From Streptomyces lushanensis (GTDB taxonomy: Bacteria; Actinomycetota; Actinomycetes; Streptomycetales; Streptomycetaceae), in the NCBI RefSeq assembly GCF_001700515.1, contig NZ_MAUD01000105.1:1-56182 (forward strand): 56,182 nt of DNA. The letters are read 5' to 3'. Of this stretch, positions 1 through 8,597 are shown in pieces (within the stretch, counting starts at the first letter, position 1; each line of letters opens with the position of its first letter). The position numbers and the translations under genes are program-made. The notes beneath the pieces were generated by a model. That model was not told the DNA's origin. It saw only the letters and a list, made by a program, of their open reading frames with translations, and ran no database searches.

Positions 1-118
1 GCACCTCGCGGCGTTGTCGGAGTCGCCCGAGTACGTCCAGTACACGGGCGATCCTCCGCCTTGCGATCCACCGCACCGGACGCCGCGGCCTGATCCACGA
101 AGATCGCCCGGACAGCCC

Positions 119-3100
119 CTAGTTCCAGCCGGACAGGCCCGCGCCGTAGGGGTAGAGCGGGTTTCCGTAGGTCGTCGGCACCGGCTGGCCGGCGTCGATC
201 TTCGCCCGGATGTCCGCGCGTTCGGCGTCCGTGGCGCCGAGATCGTACGGAAGATCCCACTTCTCGTTCGCGTCCGCCTGTACGTCACCGCCGCCCGGCT
301 TCAGGATCTGGTCGAGGCTTCTGGGCAGCTGCCAGGGAAGCTTGCCCTTGGGCGTGTAGTCGCCGAAGAGCAGGGAGGCCGTGGCGGGTCCCACCTCCTC
401 ACCGCCTCGGTAGGTGACCACGATGGCGTCCGCCAGACCGTTCCACTCGCTGATCACGATCGGCCGTGGCAGGGTCAGCACCACGACCACCGGGATCCCC
501 TGATTCTTGAAGTTCTGGATCAGGGCGAGCTGGTCCGCCGGCAGATGGGGCTGGAGGTTCGGCCAGGCGGTGGCGTGGGTGTACGACGGCTCGCCCACGG
601 CCACGACGGCCAGCTTGGGTGACGGTCCGGTGTCCTGGTAGACGTTGACACCGGCGGTGGAGGCCCTGGCTCTGATGGCTTCCAGAGTGGTCTGCGAACC
701 GTAGTTGGGGTGGAAGTAGCTGGACCAGATGCAGCACGCGGCGCCGTCGGTGGCGCGGGCGCCCGCCACCACGATGTTGTCACCGCGGTTGAGCCTGACC
801 GGAAGCACACCGTTGTTCTTGAGCAGCGTGTGGGACTCGCGCGCGGCCTGGTTCGCCAGCGCGACATAACTGGGCTGGTGGAACCGGTAGGGACCGTTCA
901 CCGGGTCGCCGTAAGGGCGTTCGAAGACGCCGAGCTGGAACTTCAGCCGGAGGATCCGCGTCACCGCGTCGTTGATCCGCGCGAGCGGCACCCGGGTCTG
1001 GAAGTCCGCCATGGTGAAACCGGTCGCGCCGGGATCGGCTCCGCCCATCACGTCGGAACCGGCGTTGGCCGCGTTCACCCAGGCGCCGGAGGGCAGCCAG
1101 TCCGTGGTGATGAGTCCCGTGTAGCCGAGGTTCTGCCGCAGATACGCGAGGATCTTGGCGCTGTCGCCCGCGCCCGGCCCGCCCGGGTCGAGATAGGAAC
1201 TGCCCGCGTACCCGGGCATGATGTTGACGGCACCGGCCTCCATCGCCGCCCGGAAGGGGATCATGTGGTACTTGATGGTCACCCCGTCGTAGACGATGCC
1301 CGCCTCACCGCCGGCGCCTTCACCGGGCCAGTGCTTGACGGTCGCGAGGACGGAGGCGGGATTGAGCTCCGGGCCTCCCTGGAGACCGGCCACCAGGGCC
1401 CGCAGCTGAGCGGCCACGACATCGGCGTTCTCGCCGCCGCCCTCCTGGATACGGGGATAGAGCACCTTGGTGCCGACCTCCGCGAGCGGTGAGAGCGTCC
1501 CGCGGGTGCCGACCTCCAGCTGCTCCTTGCGCTGCATGTCGCCCAGTTGATGATCGAGCGCGTAGTTCCTGTTCGCGGCGAGCGTGCTCTGCAACGGATA
1601 GGTGGTCTGGTAGCCGGCGGTGGTGTCTCCCGCGGAGACCGGCGGGATTCCGAGCCTCGTGGCCGCCGTGGAGAGCAGGATGTCATGGAGGTCGGCCGGC
1701 TGAGCCGGTCCGAAGTGCCAGCCGGACCTGGGGTACGACTGGACGTTGTAGAACATCTGGAAGGCCTTCTCCTCCAGCGTCATTCTGCCGAGGAGATCAC
1801 CGACCCGTGTCTCGACCGGTTGGCGCCAGTCCTCGTACGGTTCGATGGCCCCGTTCTTGTTCAGGTCGCGGGCGCCGTTGACGAGAGCCACGCCGTCGCC
1901 GACGGTCTCGACCGCCGGCAGATAGACGCTGAAGGCACGGATGTTGGAGGTGGTCCTCGCACCGGAGCCGCTCACCGCGACGACGAACCACTTGTAGGTC
2001 CACCGGTCGGTGATGTCCCAACTCGGCGTGTACGTCGCGGCGGTGGGCTCGGCGACCTTGGTGTACAGGTCGAGGAGGTTGCCCGAGGCGGCGAAGTCGT
2101 AGTCGTTACGCGTGACATTGAGCCAGAGCTCGTAGCGGACGGCGCCCTGGACGGGGGCCCAGGAGAACGCGGGCCTGCGGGTGCTGGTGATCATGGCCCG
2201 GTCGGCGGGCGCGGACAGCGCGAACTGGTTGAGCGTCGCGGGCGCCTTGGTGGGCCCGGAGAGCAGAGGCGCGGTGGCGGAGGAGCTGTCGACGGATCCG
2301 AAGACCTGGAACTCCCAGAGCGAGACGCCGTATCCGGTGGCGCGGGTGGTGGCGTACAGCCGGACGTACCGTCCCTGGCCGGTGATGTCGAGTGTCTCGG
2401 TTCCGCCCCGGCCGGTGGTGGTGGAGTGGACGGTGGACCAGGCCGAGGCGTTGTCGGACACCTCGATGCGGTAGCCCGTGGCGTAGGCCGACTCCCAGTT
2501 CAGCACGATGCCGTTGATCCTGGCCGCGCCGCCGAGGTCCACCTGGATCCACTGGTTGTCGGCGAACTGGCTCGACCAGCGGGTGTCCGCGCGGCCGTCC
2601 AGCGCCGCCGCGGGCGCGTTGGCGCCCTCCCAGGTCGAGGCGGACACCTGCTTGTAGGCGGAGACGGGCGTTCCGGAGGGGCCTCCGCCGGTGCCACCGG
2701 CCGAACCGTAGACCTGGAACTCCCAGAGGGAGTAGCCGTACCCGGTGGCCCGGGCCGTCCCGTACATCCGCACATAGCGGCCGGAGCCGCTGACGGTGAG
2801 TGTCTGGCTGCCGCCGGGCCCGGTCGTCGTGGAGTAGACGTCGGTCCAGTTCTGGGCGTCGCCCGACACCTGGATCTTGAACGATGTGGCGTACGCCGTC
2901 TCCCAGTTGAGGACGACGGAGCTGATCGCCGCGGTGGCGCCGAGATCGATCTGAAGCCACTGCGGGTCGGCGGCGGCGCTGGACCAGCGGGTCCCGGCGT
3001 CGCCGTCGACAGCGGCCGAGGCGGGTGTGCCGGCGTTCTCGGTCGAGGAGGTCGTGACGGCCCTGCCCTGCGAGAGCAGGGTGTCGGCGGCCTCCGCACT

Positions 3101-3229
3101 GCCGGCCGACGTCCCGACGGCACCGCCCGTCGCGAGGCTCAACGCGACGGCCAGCGCGACCAGGGGTCTCCGGCGCCGGGCGTTTCCGCGTACGCGTACA
3201 CGTAAGCGGAAGAGGGACAGGAGGCTCAT
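119..3229 (-). CDS. Secreted glycoside hydrolase family 3 protein with two F5/8 type C (CBM32-like) domains
   Basis: The 1036-residue product starts with an Arg-rich Sec-type signal peptide with a probable AEA-A cleavage. Two discoidin/CBM32-like repeats follow (about residues 48-180 and 187-325), each with paired W-x-Q-I-D/V-D-L-G and S-L-W-E-F-Q-V motifs. A fibronectin-III-like stretch precedes a GH3 catalytic region, with a KHWPGEG segment and ITTDW near residue 707, whose Asp is the expected nucleophile. Such enzymes cleave terminal beta-linked sugars outside the cell; the substrate cannot be read here. The ATG at 3229 was chosen because GGAG lies six bases upstream; the frame stays open to 3394 and another ATG at 3235 has no spacing. 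Residue 9 is a TTA codon (3203-3205). A LacI-type operator lies upstream. It may be a neighbour of the alkaloid cluster rather than part of it. Confidence 0.88.
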   Translation of the reverse strand: MSLLSLFRLRVRVRGNARRRRPLVALAVALSLATGGAVGTSAGSAEAADTLLSQGRAVTTSSTENAGTPASAAVDGDAGTRWSSAAADPQWLQIDLGATAAISSVVLNWETAYATSFKIQVSGDAQNWTDVYSTTTGPGGSQTLTVSGSGRYVRMYGTARATGYGYSLWEFQVYGSAGGTGGGPSGTPVSAYKQVSASTWEGANAPAAALDGRADTRWSSQFADNQWIQVDLGGAARINGIVLNWESAYATGYRIEVSDNASAWSTVHSTTTGRGGTETLDITGQGRYVRLYATTRATGYGVSLWEFQVFGSVDSSSATAPLLSGPTKAPATLNQFALSAPADRAMITSTRRPAFSWAPVQGAVRYELWLNVTRNDYDFAASGNLLDLYTKVAEPTAATYTPSWDITDRWTYKWFVVAVSGSGARTTSNIRAFSVYLPAVETVGDGVALVNGARDLNKNGAIEPYEDWRQPVETRVGDLLGRMTLEEKAFQMFYNVQSYPRSGWHFGPAQPADLHDILLSTAATRLGIPPVSAGDTTAGYQTTYPLQSTLAANRNYALDHQLGDMQRKEQLEVGTRGTLSPLAEVGTKVLYPRIQEGGGENADVVAAQLRALVAGLQGGPELNPASVLATVKHWPGEGAGGEAGIVYDGVTIKYHMIPFRAAMEAGAVNIMPGYAGSSYLDPGGPGAGDSAKILAYLRQNLGYTGLITTDWLPSGAWVNAANAGSDVMGGADPGATGFTMADFQTRVPLARINDAVTRILRLKFQLGVFERPYGDPVNGPYRFHQPSYVALANQAARESHTLLKNNGVLPVRLNRGDNIVVAGARATDGAACCIWSSYFHPNYGSQTTLEAIRARASTAGVNVYQDTGPSPKLAVVAVGEPSYTHATAWPNLQPHLPADQLALIQNFKNQGIPVVVVLTLPRPIVISEWNGLADAIVVTYRGGEEVGPATASLLFGDYTPKGKLPWQLPRSLDQILKPGGGDVQADANEKWDLPYDLGATDAERADIRAKIDAGQPVPTTYGNPLYPYGAGLSGWN

Positions 3230-3347
3230 ATGCATCTCCACGGGTGTGGTACCTGTCCACCACAACGTCGTGGCACGGTCAGCGACGGCACGCGATGGGT
3301 GGCTGTCGGTGGCTCCGGACTCATCGCTCCGTGACTGGAAATCCGTC

Positions 3348-3361
3348 GGAGAGCGCTCTCC
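3348..3361. promoter_or_regulatory. LacI-family-type operator upstream of the GH3 gene
   Basis: GGAGAGCGCTCTCC is a perfect 14-bp palindrome centred about 125 bp upstream of the GH3 start. Palindromes with a central GAGCGCTC are the usual operators of actinomycete LacI-family sugar repressors such as CebR. No LacI gene is in the window, so the repressor is unidentified. Confidence 0.6.
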
Positions 3362-3477
3362 CGAGAGACTGCGCCAATGACTGACCACTGTCAACCCTTA
3401 TCGCGTCGCCCGCAGGACACCGGTCCTCGGGGGAGCGGGCCCGTCGGCGCGGCCGGCGCGGGTCCCGCAAAAGGAAC

Positions 3478-3509
3478 CGGCCCCGGTGCCCAACTGGGCA
3501 CCGGGGCCG
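3478..3509 (-). terminator. Hairpin terminator after imine reductase 1
   Basis: A perfect 14-bp stem (3478-3491 with 3496-3509) closes a 4-base loop. It lies about 70 bp beyond the stop of the minus-strand imine reductase and before the GH3 promoter. There is no strong U tract, as is common in streptomycetes. Confidence 0.65.
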
Positions 3510-3579
3510 TCCGTCACACCCGGGAAGCGATACCTGCCCCGCCTCGGGGCATCACCGCCGTGTCAGTTCGAGAACCGTG

Positions 3580-4467
3580 TTACTTCGAGGGCTTCCGGAA
3601 CTGGTCGATCATCGCGGCGTAGCTGAGACCGTTCTGGCCGGCGGCCACGGCGCGGTCGGTCAGCGCCTTGACGAACTCGGGCAGTTCGGGGCTGATGCCC
3701 GTGGCCTCGCTCTCGTGGATCAGGTGGATCATCGTCGCCAGGTGGGTGTCGATGGTGGCGTCGTGGGCGGTGAAGTCGCCCTCGTCGATCTGGCCCGCGT
3801 AGGCGGTGACGAAGTTGGTCACGGCGCCGATCCAGTTGTTCGCGAAGGGCGCGAAGGTGGACGCCTTCACATTCGCGGCGCCCAGGAGGGCGGCGCCGTG
3901 CAGGAAGCTGTTCAGGACGCCCCACATGATGCCGAGGAGCGCCACGTCGTACAGCGAGGCCAGCCCGTGGTCCTCACCCAGGTGCGTCGTACCGGCGGGG
4001 GCGACGGCCTGCAGGGCGGACTCGTTGGCGTCGTACACCTCCTTGGAGCCGGCGTACAGCAGAACGGCGTGCTCCGTGCCGATGACCGGGGGGATGGCCA
4101 TGATCGCACCGTCGAGGTACGCGGCTCCGAGCTTGGCCGCCCACTCGGCCGTCTCACGGGCACCCTCGGAGTGACCGGAGGTGAGGTTGACCAGCGTCTT
4201 GCCGGACAGTTCGCCGCTCAGCGGGTCCAGCACGGTGTGCACGACGTCGTAGTCCGTCACGCACAGCACGACCAGGCCACTGGCCTTGACCGCGTCCTCG
4301 GCCGAAGGGGCGAGCACCGCTCCCTCGGAGACCAGGTCGGCGGCCTTCTCGGCCGACCGGTTCCACACGGTCGTGGGGTGGCCCGCCTTGAGGAAGGCCC
4401 CGGCCAGCGCCTGGCCCATGAGGCCCAGGCCGATGACCGTGACGGGGGTGCGATTCTCAACCGCCAT
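3580..4467 (-). CDS. NADPH-dependent imine reductase, Asp type (IRED 1)
   Basis: A 295-residue dehydrogenase of the imine reductase/beta-hydroxyacid dehydrogenase fold. The N-terminal Rossmann motif GLGLMG (residues 13-18) and the following WNRSAEK match the IRED family signature. The second signature reads GEDHGLASLYD, ending at Asp174. Asp at this position is typical of the IRED group described as mostly R-selective. The expected reaction is NADPH reduction of a cyclic C=N to an amine, which fits a cluster predicted to form a piperideine. The ATG at 4467 begins right before the Rossmann strand; an upstream in-frame TTG at 4497 is less likely and the ribosome site is weak. It is divergent from the amine oxidase gene. 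Family call firm; substrate inferred. Confidence 0.88.
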   Translation of the reverse strand: MAVENRTPVTVIGLGLMGQALAGAFLKAGHPTTVWNRSAEKAADLVSEGAVLAPSAEDAVKASGLVVLCVTDYDVVHTVLDPLSGELSGKTLVNLTSGHSEGARETAEWAAKLGAAYLDGAIMAIPPVIGTEHAVLLYAGSKEVYDANESALQAVAPAGTTHLGEDHGLASLYDVALLGIMWGVLNSFLHGAALLGAANVKASTFAPFANNWIGAVTNFVTAYAGQIDEGDFTAHDATIDTHLATMIHLIHESEATGISPELPEFVKALTDRAVAAGQNGLSYAAMIDQFRKPSK

Positions 4468-4640
4468 CAGAAAATTCCATTCTCGCAGGGAGAACAAACG
4501 CCGCGCACGAAAGCCGCGCCGATCTCAATTGCACATGATTACAGGGCGGACCTGGGTCGCGGCGCACATCAGCTCACCCGGAACGCAGGCCCTTCCAAGA
4601 GATTGGCCCAGCACTTCGCAGGCGGCAAGTACCTACTTTC

Positions 4641-4662
4641 TGGTTAGCGCTCACCAATTGGT
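4641..4662. promoter_or_regulatory. Overlapping palindromes upstream of IRED 1
   Basis: TGGTTAGCGCTCACCA (4641-4656) is a 16-bp palindrome with one mismatched pair. ACCAATTGGT (4653-4662) is a perfect 10-bp palindrome overlapping it. Both sit in a locally AT-rich patch about 175-195 bp upstream of the IRED 1 start. Candidate operator; the binding protein is unknown. Confidence 0.4.
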
Positions 4663-5247
4663 AAGTAACCCTTGCACGCTTCGTCCTGACGGGCGCTCAT
4701 CGCCCCACGCGCGGGGGAATGACGCCGCAACATAACGGGCCCACCGTGAAGTTGGCGAGCCCCTGTCGCCGGTACGACCGGTCCGTCAGACCCGTGAGCT
4801 TCACCCGTACAGCCGTCACCCGCGCGGCCGTCACTCCCTCACGTCATGGCGGCGCGGAGCGGGGAGCCGAGGACGGCCGAGGGACCGTACGCACTCGGCG
4901 GCACGCTCCCCGTCGAATCCTGTTTGCCACGGGCCGGCCTGGGCAGGAAGTACACCGGCGCGGTCGACTCCCGCGGTTCCTCGGTCACTTCCGTCGCCGG
5001 GCAGGCCCTGTCCGGCCGTTGTCCGGGCGGCCTTCGCGGGCCCGGAGCACCTGACCGCCGGCCCGGAACCACGTGCGCAAAATGATCGCCGAAGAGGGTA
5101 CCCGCATTCGGCGCACTCGATTCTCCGTCGAGACCGGTCCCTTACCCACGAGTTGACGACCGATGACCGGAGAGTGGGATTCCGCCAGAAGCGTGTAAAC
5201 GGCTTGTTTCCTCCTTGCCCGGACGGCGCCGAGGTGATGAGTAGCCC

Positions 5248-5258
5248 ATTACCGGCGC
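5248..5258 (+). promoter_or_regulatory. ATTACC-type box upstream of the amine oxidase
   Basis: ATTACCGGCGC lies 82-92 bp upstream of the GTG start and points toward the gene. It matches the RTTACCSGGCG box found upstream of the PKS, NTF2, flavin reductase and epoxidase genes. Confidence 0.4.
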
Positions 5259-5267
5259 ATGAGTGAA

Positions 5268-5281
5268 GACCGAATTCGGTC
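5268..5281. promoter_or_regulatory. Perfect 14-bp palindrome in the amine oxidase leader
   Basis: GACCGAATTCGGTC is self-complementary and ends 58 bp before the amine oxidase start. It is a candidate operator or leader element; no matching second copy was seen. Confidence 0.4.
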
Positions 5282-5339
5282 AAGTACGGTCTGCGACAGG
5301 CGAGCCGATCCTTCGCCAGGACCGACAGAAGGCAGAACA

Positions 5340-6779
5340 GTGCAGAACAGCAAATCAAGCTCCGGTTCCGCGGGTAGATTCTCCCGACGCTCGATTCTCC
5401 GGGCCGGAGCGGGCATTACCGCGGCCACTGCCGTGGCCGCCGCGGCACCCGAGGTCTTCGCGCCCGCCCAGGCGTCCGCCTCCCCGCGCGTGACCTACGA
5501 CGTCATCGTCGTCGGCGCGGGATACGCCGGCATCACCGCCGCGCGTGAACTCAGGCTCAAGGGCTACCAGGTGCTGGTCCTCGAGGCGCGCAACCGCATC
5601 GGCGGACGCACCTGGACCGACACCTTCGCCGGACAGCAGATCGAGCTGGGTGGTACCTGGGTCGAGTTGACCCAGCCTCACGTCGGTGCCGAGCTCAAGA
5701 GGTACGGAATCCCTCTGGTCGCGGACGCGGCTCCGGAGCGCACCTTCTTCCCCACGCCGTCGGGACCTGCCGAGTTCACTCCCGACGAGGGCTTCACCCG
5801 CATGGGTGCGACGTACGAGAGGATCTTCGAAGGCTCCCAGCAGTACTTCGAGCGTCCTTTCGAGCCGCTGTACCGGGCGGACCTGCTCGCCGGCATCGAC
5901 AACCTCTCGCTGCGCGCCCGCCTCAACCAGATGAGCCTCACGCCCGAGCAGGAGCTTCTGGTCAACGGGCAGACCGCGGTGTACTCGGGCGGCTCCAGCT
6001 CGAACGGCGCGCTGACCATGCTGGCCCAGTGGTGGGCCCTGTCCGGCTGGAACAACGACGGCTGGAACGAGACCATGAAGTACCGCATGTCGACGGGCAC
6101 CGTGGGCCTGCTCAACGCCATGCTGAACGAGTCGCAGCCCACCGTGCGTCTCAACTCCCCGGTCGCCCAGATAGCCCTGAGCGGCACGACCTACCACGTG
6201 ACCACGACGGCCGGGGTGACGGCGTCCGCGAAGGGTGTCGTGCTCGCCGTCCCTGTCAACGTATGGCAGACGATCAAGTTCACGCCGTCGCTGCCGGCGG
6301 CGCAGACCACCGCGGCGTCCCAGGGCATAGGCGTGAGGACGGGCACCAAGCTCTGGATCCACGCGCAGAGCCCGCAGGGCAGGTTCTACGCCCAGGGCGC
6401 GGAGGGCGGTTCGCCGATCACCATGATGATCCCGGACAAGGTCACGTCCAGCGGCGGCATGCTCTACTCGGCCTTCAGCACCGACCCGAACTTCGACCCC
6501 ACGAACACGGCCCAGATCAGCGCCGCCGTCAGCCAGTTGGGCGCGAACGTCAACATCCTCGGCGTCAAGTCCCAGCGCTGGGGCAGCGACGCGTACTCCC
6601 GCGGCGGCTGGGCCTTCAGGAAGCCCGGTCAGCTGACCAACCTGTACCCCAACGTCCAGCAGCCCGGCAGCCGGCTCGCCTTCGCCAGCGGCGACATCGC
6701 CAACGGCTGGAGCGGATACATCGACGGCGCCATCGAGTCGGGCCTGCGTGCCGCCCAGCAGATCGCGACGATGATCTGA
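5340..6779 (+). CDS. Tat-exported flavin monoamine oxidase
   Basis: A 479-residue FAD amine oxidase. A twin-arginine motif, SRRSIL (about residues 15-20), precedes a hydrophobic Ala-rich segment and a likely cleavage after ASA near residue 47. A GAGYAG dinucleotide-binding motif follows, then E-A-R-x-R-I-G-G-R and G-G-T-W of the flavin amine oxidase family, and a C-terminal SGDIANGWSGYIDGA FAD-contact segment. It should oxidise an amine to an imine outside the cytoplasm, releasing hydrogen peroxide. The GTG at 5340 was chosen because GAAGG lies seven bases upstream and it starts the Tat peptide correctly; an upstream ATG at 5259 would bury the signal. It is divergent from IRED 1, suggesting opposing chemistry on one product. 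Substrate is inferred. Confidence 0.88.
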   Translation: MQNSKSSSGSAGRFSRRSILRAGAGITAATAVAAAAPEVFAPAQASASPRVTYDVIVVGAGYAGITAARELRLKGYQVLVLEARNRIGGRTWTDTFAGQQIELGGTWVELTQPHVGAELKRYGIPLVADAAPERTFFPTPSGPAEFTPDEGFTRMGATYERIFEGSQQYFERPFEPLYRADLLAGIDNLSLRARLNQMSLTPEQELLVNGQTAVYSGGSSSNGALTMLAQWWALSGWNNDGWNETMKYRMSTGTVGLLNAMLNESQPTVRLNSPVAQIALSGTTYHVTTTAGVTASAKGVVLAVPVNVWQTIKFTPSLPAAQTTAASQGIGVRTGTKLWIHAQSPQGRFYAQGAEGGSPITMMIPDKVTSSGGMLYSAFSTDPNFDPTNTAQISAAVSQLGANVNILGVKSQRWGSDAYSRGGWAFRKPGQLTNLYPNVQQPGSRLAFASGDIANGWSGYIDGAIESGLRAAQQIATMI

Positions 6780-6862
6780 CCTCGGTGCGAAGACTCCGAT
6801 GAGTGTGTGTCCCACCGGACCGCGGATCCTCCGTGCCCGGTGGGGCGCGGCCCGTGCCCCGG

Positions 6863-6898
6863 GCCCGGCCGGACACCGACCACGGTGTCCGGCCGGGC
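6863..6898. terminator. Bidirectional hairpin terminator (first of three)
   Basis: A perfect 15-bp stem (6863-6877 with 6884-6898) with a 6-base loop lies between the convergent amine oxidase and group D flavin enzyme genes. Confidence 0.7.
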
Positions 6899-6911
6899 TC
6901 CCGGCCACTGC

Positions 6912-6944
6912 CCTCGCGCGCGGTACAGGTGTACGCGCGCGAGG
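6912..6944. terminator. Hairpin, second of three in the convergent spacer
   Basis: An 11-bp perfect stem of alternating CG (6912-6922 with 6934-6944) closes an 11-base loop. It lies 13 bp after the previous hairpin. Confidence 0.5.
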
Positions 6945-6950
6945 ACGACG

Positions 6951-6985
6951 CCGTGCCCGGTCCTGACGGACGGGACCGGGCACGG
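6951..6985. terminator. Hairpin, third of three in the convergent spacer
   Basis: A perfect 13-bp stem (6951-6963 with 6973-6985) with a 9-base loop lies 24 bp beyond the stop of the minus-strand flavin enzyme, which ends at 7010. Confidence 0.6.
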
Positions 6986-7009
6986 TGTCGTGCGTCGCGG
7001 CCGGTCGGG

Positions 7010-8188
7010 TCACAGGTAGTCGTTGTCGGGGTCGAGTCCGAGCAGGACGCGCCCGTGCACCTCGAAGCTGCTCAGCGGGTTCATCAGGCCGTGCAGGTAG
7101 AGGCCCTGGATGTCGCGGTAGACACGCTGGAACGCCGAGGCGCGCGCGATGACCGAGGCACTGCTCACGGCGTGCAGGGTGTCCACCGCCTCCTTGGCCA
7201 GCTGGACGGCGAATCCCATCTGCCCGCGCATGGCGGCCTTTTCCGGTACCTCCAGCTGGACGCCCGCGTCGGCGCCCCGCTGCATGTCACGCGCCCAGCC
7301 GGCGGCGAGCGCCTCGGCCGCGGTGATCCGGTTGGCCGCGAGACCCACCTGAATCTGGGTGTGCGGGTGCTGGCTCTGGTCGCTCCAATGTGTGTAGGCG
7401 AGAGCCTTGCCGGGGACCCGTTCGAGGGTGAGCTCCAACGCGGCACGGGCCAGGCCGATAAAGACCGGTACGGACAATGCCATGACATAGGCGGTCAGCC
7501 CGTAGTTACGGCCGTTCGCCCCGGTGTTGGAACGTCCGCCGACGAGGCCCTCCAGCACCTCGATCCCGTCGACCATCCGGTGGGCCGGCACGAACAGGTT
7601 CTTCACCGTGGTGGTGAAACTTCCCGTACCGGACGCCGAGGTGACGTCCCAGTCGTCGGCGATCTCCACTTCGGAGGCCGGGACGATGGCGAAGACCTCA
7701 ACAGGCTCGCCGTCCTTGGATTCCAGCATGGCCGCGTAAATGTTCCAGTCGGCGCCCCGGATACCCGTGTTGAAGCGCCAGCTGCCATTGAGAACGTATC
7801 CGCCCTCGGTCTCGACGGCGGTGCCGGTCGGCGTGAACCCTCCGGAGATACGGACCGAGCCGCCCGCGAAGATCTCCTCCTGGGCCTGGTCCGGATACTG
7901 GCTCGCGATCCAGGCGCTGGAGACCCAGGCACAGGCGACCCAGCCGGTCGAACCACAGCCGCGGGCGATCTCCGCCACGATGTCCACCTGGTCGGCTACC
8001 GGCAGGTCGAGACCGCCGAACCGGCGCGGAACCGCGATACGGAAGACGTCGGCCTTTTCCAGGAGTTCAATGTTCTCGTCCGGTATCCATCCCCGCCTTT
8101 CGGCCTCCGGACCATTTGCCCTCAGCGTCGGGACAACGCTCCGCACAGCATCCAGAACGGATGCGGTTTCCTGCCCGGCGTCAGCCAT
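7010..8188 (-). CDS. Acyl-CoA dehydrogenase-fold (group D) flavin monooxygenase/oxidase
   Basis: A 392-residue protein of the acyl-CoA dehydrogenase superfamily, in the branch related to HsaA, DszC and sugar nitrososynthases. Visible features are an N-terminal helical domain with V-P-R-R-F-G-G-L-D, the flavin-binding stretch SGGFTPTG followed by LNGSWRFNTG, and a C-terminal four-helix domain. These enzymes use reduced flavin from a separate reductase to hydroxylate carbon or nitrogen, or oxidise as a dehydrogenase. Two flavin reductases are present (37138-37686 and 46685-47296). Possible jobs are oxidation at the C5 carbinol, an olefin, or the ring nitrogen; the sequence does not decide. The ATG at 8188 has GAGGAG about five bases upstream. 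Two ATTACC repeats lie about 115-132 bp upstream. Confidence 0.8.
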   Translation of the reverse strand: MADAGQETASVLDAVRSVVPTLRANGPEAERRGWIPDENIELLEKADVFRIAVPRRFGGLDLPVADQVDIVAEIARGCGSTGWVACAWVSSAWIASQYPDQAQEEIFAGGSVRISGGFTPTGTAVETEGGYVLNGSWRFNTGIRGADWNIYAAMLESKDGEPVEVFAIVPASEVEIADDWDVTSASGTGSFTTTVKNLFVPAHRMVDGIEVLEGLVGGRSNTGANGRNYGLTAYVMALSVPVFIGLARAALELTLERVPGKALAYTHWSDQSQHPHTQIQVGLAANRITAAEALAAGWARDMQRGADAGVQLEVPEKAAMRGQMGFAVQLAKEAVDTLHAVSSASVIARASAFQRVYRDIQGLYLHGLMNPLSSFEVHGRVLLGLDPDNDYL

Positions 8189-8302
8189 TCCATCTCCTCG
8201 TCGCAGCTTTTCCTGAGTGGAACCGATGGCGAGGCTAGCAAGAACGGACAGCGCCTTCGACAACGACTGCTCACCTGTCAGTAACCGCGCTCCCCTGCCT
8301 GC

Positions 8303-8320
8303 GATTACCGTGTGATTACC
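8303..8320. promoter_or_regulatory. Two GATTACC repeats spaced 11 bp
   Basis: GATTACC occurs at 8303-8309 and again at 8314-8320, exactly one helical turn apart. Direct heptamer repeats with 11-bp spacing are the usual SARP binding pattern. They lie 115-132 bp upstream of the group D flavin enzyme but read away from it, opposite to the other boxes. The rest of the 409-bp gap (8189-8597) shows no gene. Confidence 0.5.
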
Positions 8321-8597
8321 TCGTGCTCCACGGATATGGGCGACGAGTTACAGCCACGGTTTCAGCCCCTTGACGGGGTTTGGAAATTACTGGCAGCCGG
8401 AATCAGGGCGCCGCGATTCATGGAATCTCGCCGAGGTCGGGATTCCCTCGGGAATGACAGCACGGAACTCACCCCGGTACCCGCGCATTCACGCCACACG
8501 CCGCTTTTGACGGCACTCGCCCCGGCCGTCCGGGCGATGGCCGGTCCGATCCGGCGGCCGTCGTCCCGGACCGCCGGCGACCGTGGTGGCCGTCGCC

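Larger units (their letters stand above)
4468..5339. other. Divergent intergenic region between IRED 1 and amine oxidase
   Basis: This 872-bp stretch has no convincing gene: open frames here lack ribosome sites, family motifs and consistent codon bias. It holds an AT-rich patch with palindromes (4641-4662), an ATTACC box (5248-5258) and a perfect palindrome (5268-5281), consistent with two divergent regulated promoters. Confidence 0.6.

Noticed and set aside
4831..5358. Possible small minus-strand gene in the IRED 1/amine oxidase spacer
   Set aside because: No ribosome site, no family motif and poor codon bias; its start overlaps the amine oxidase start region.
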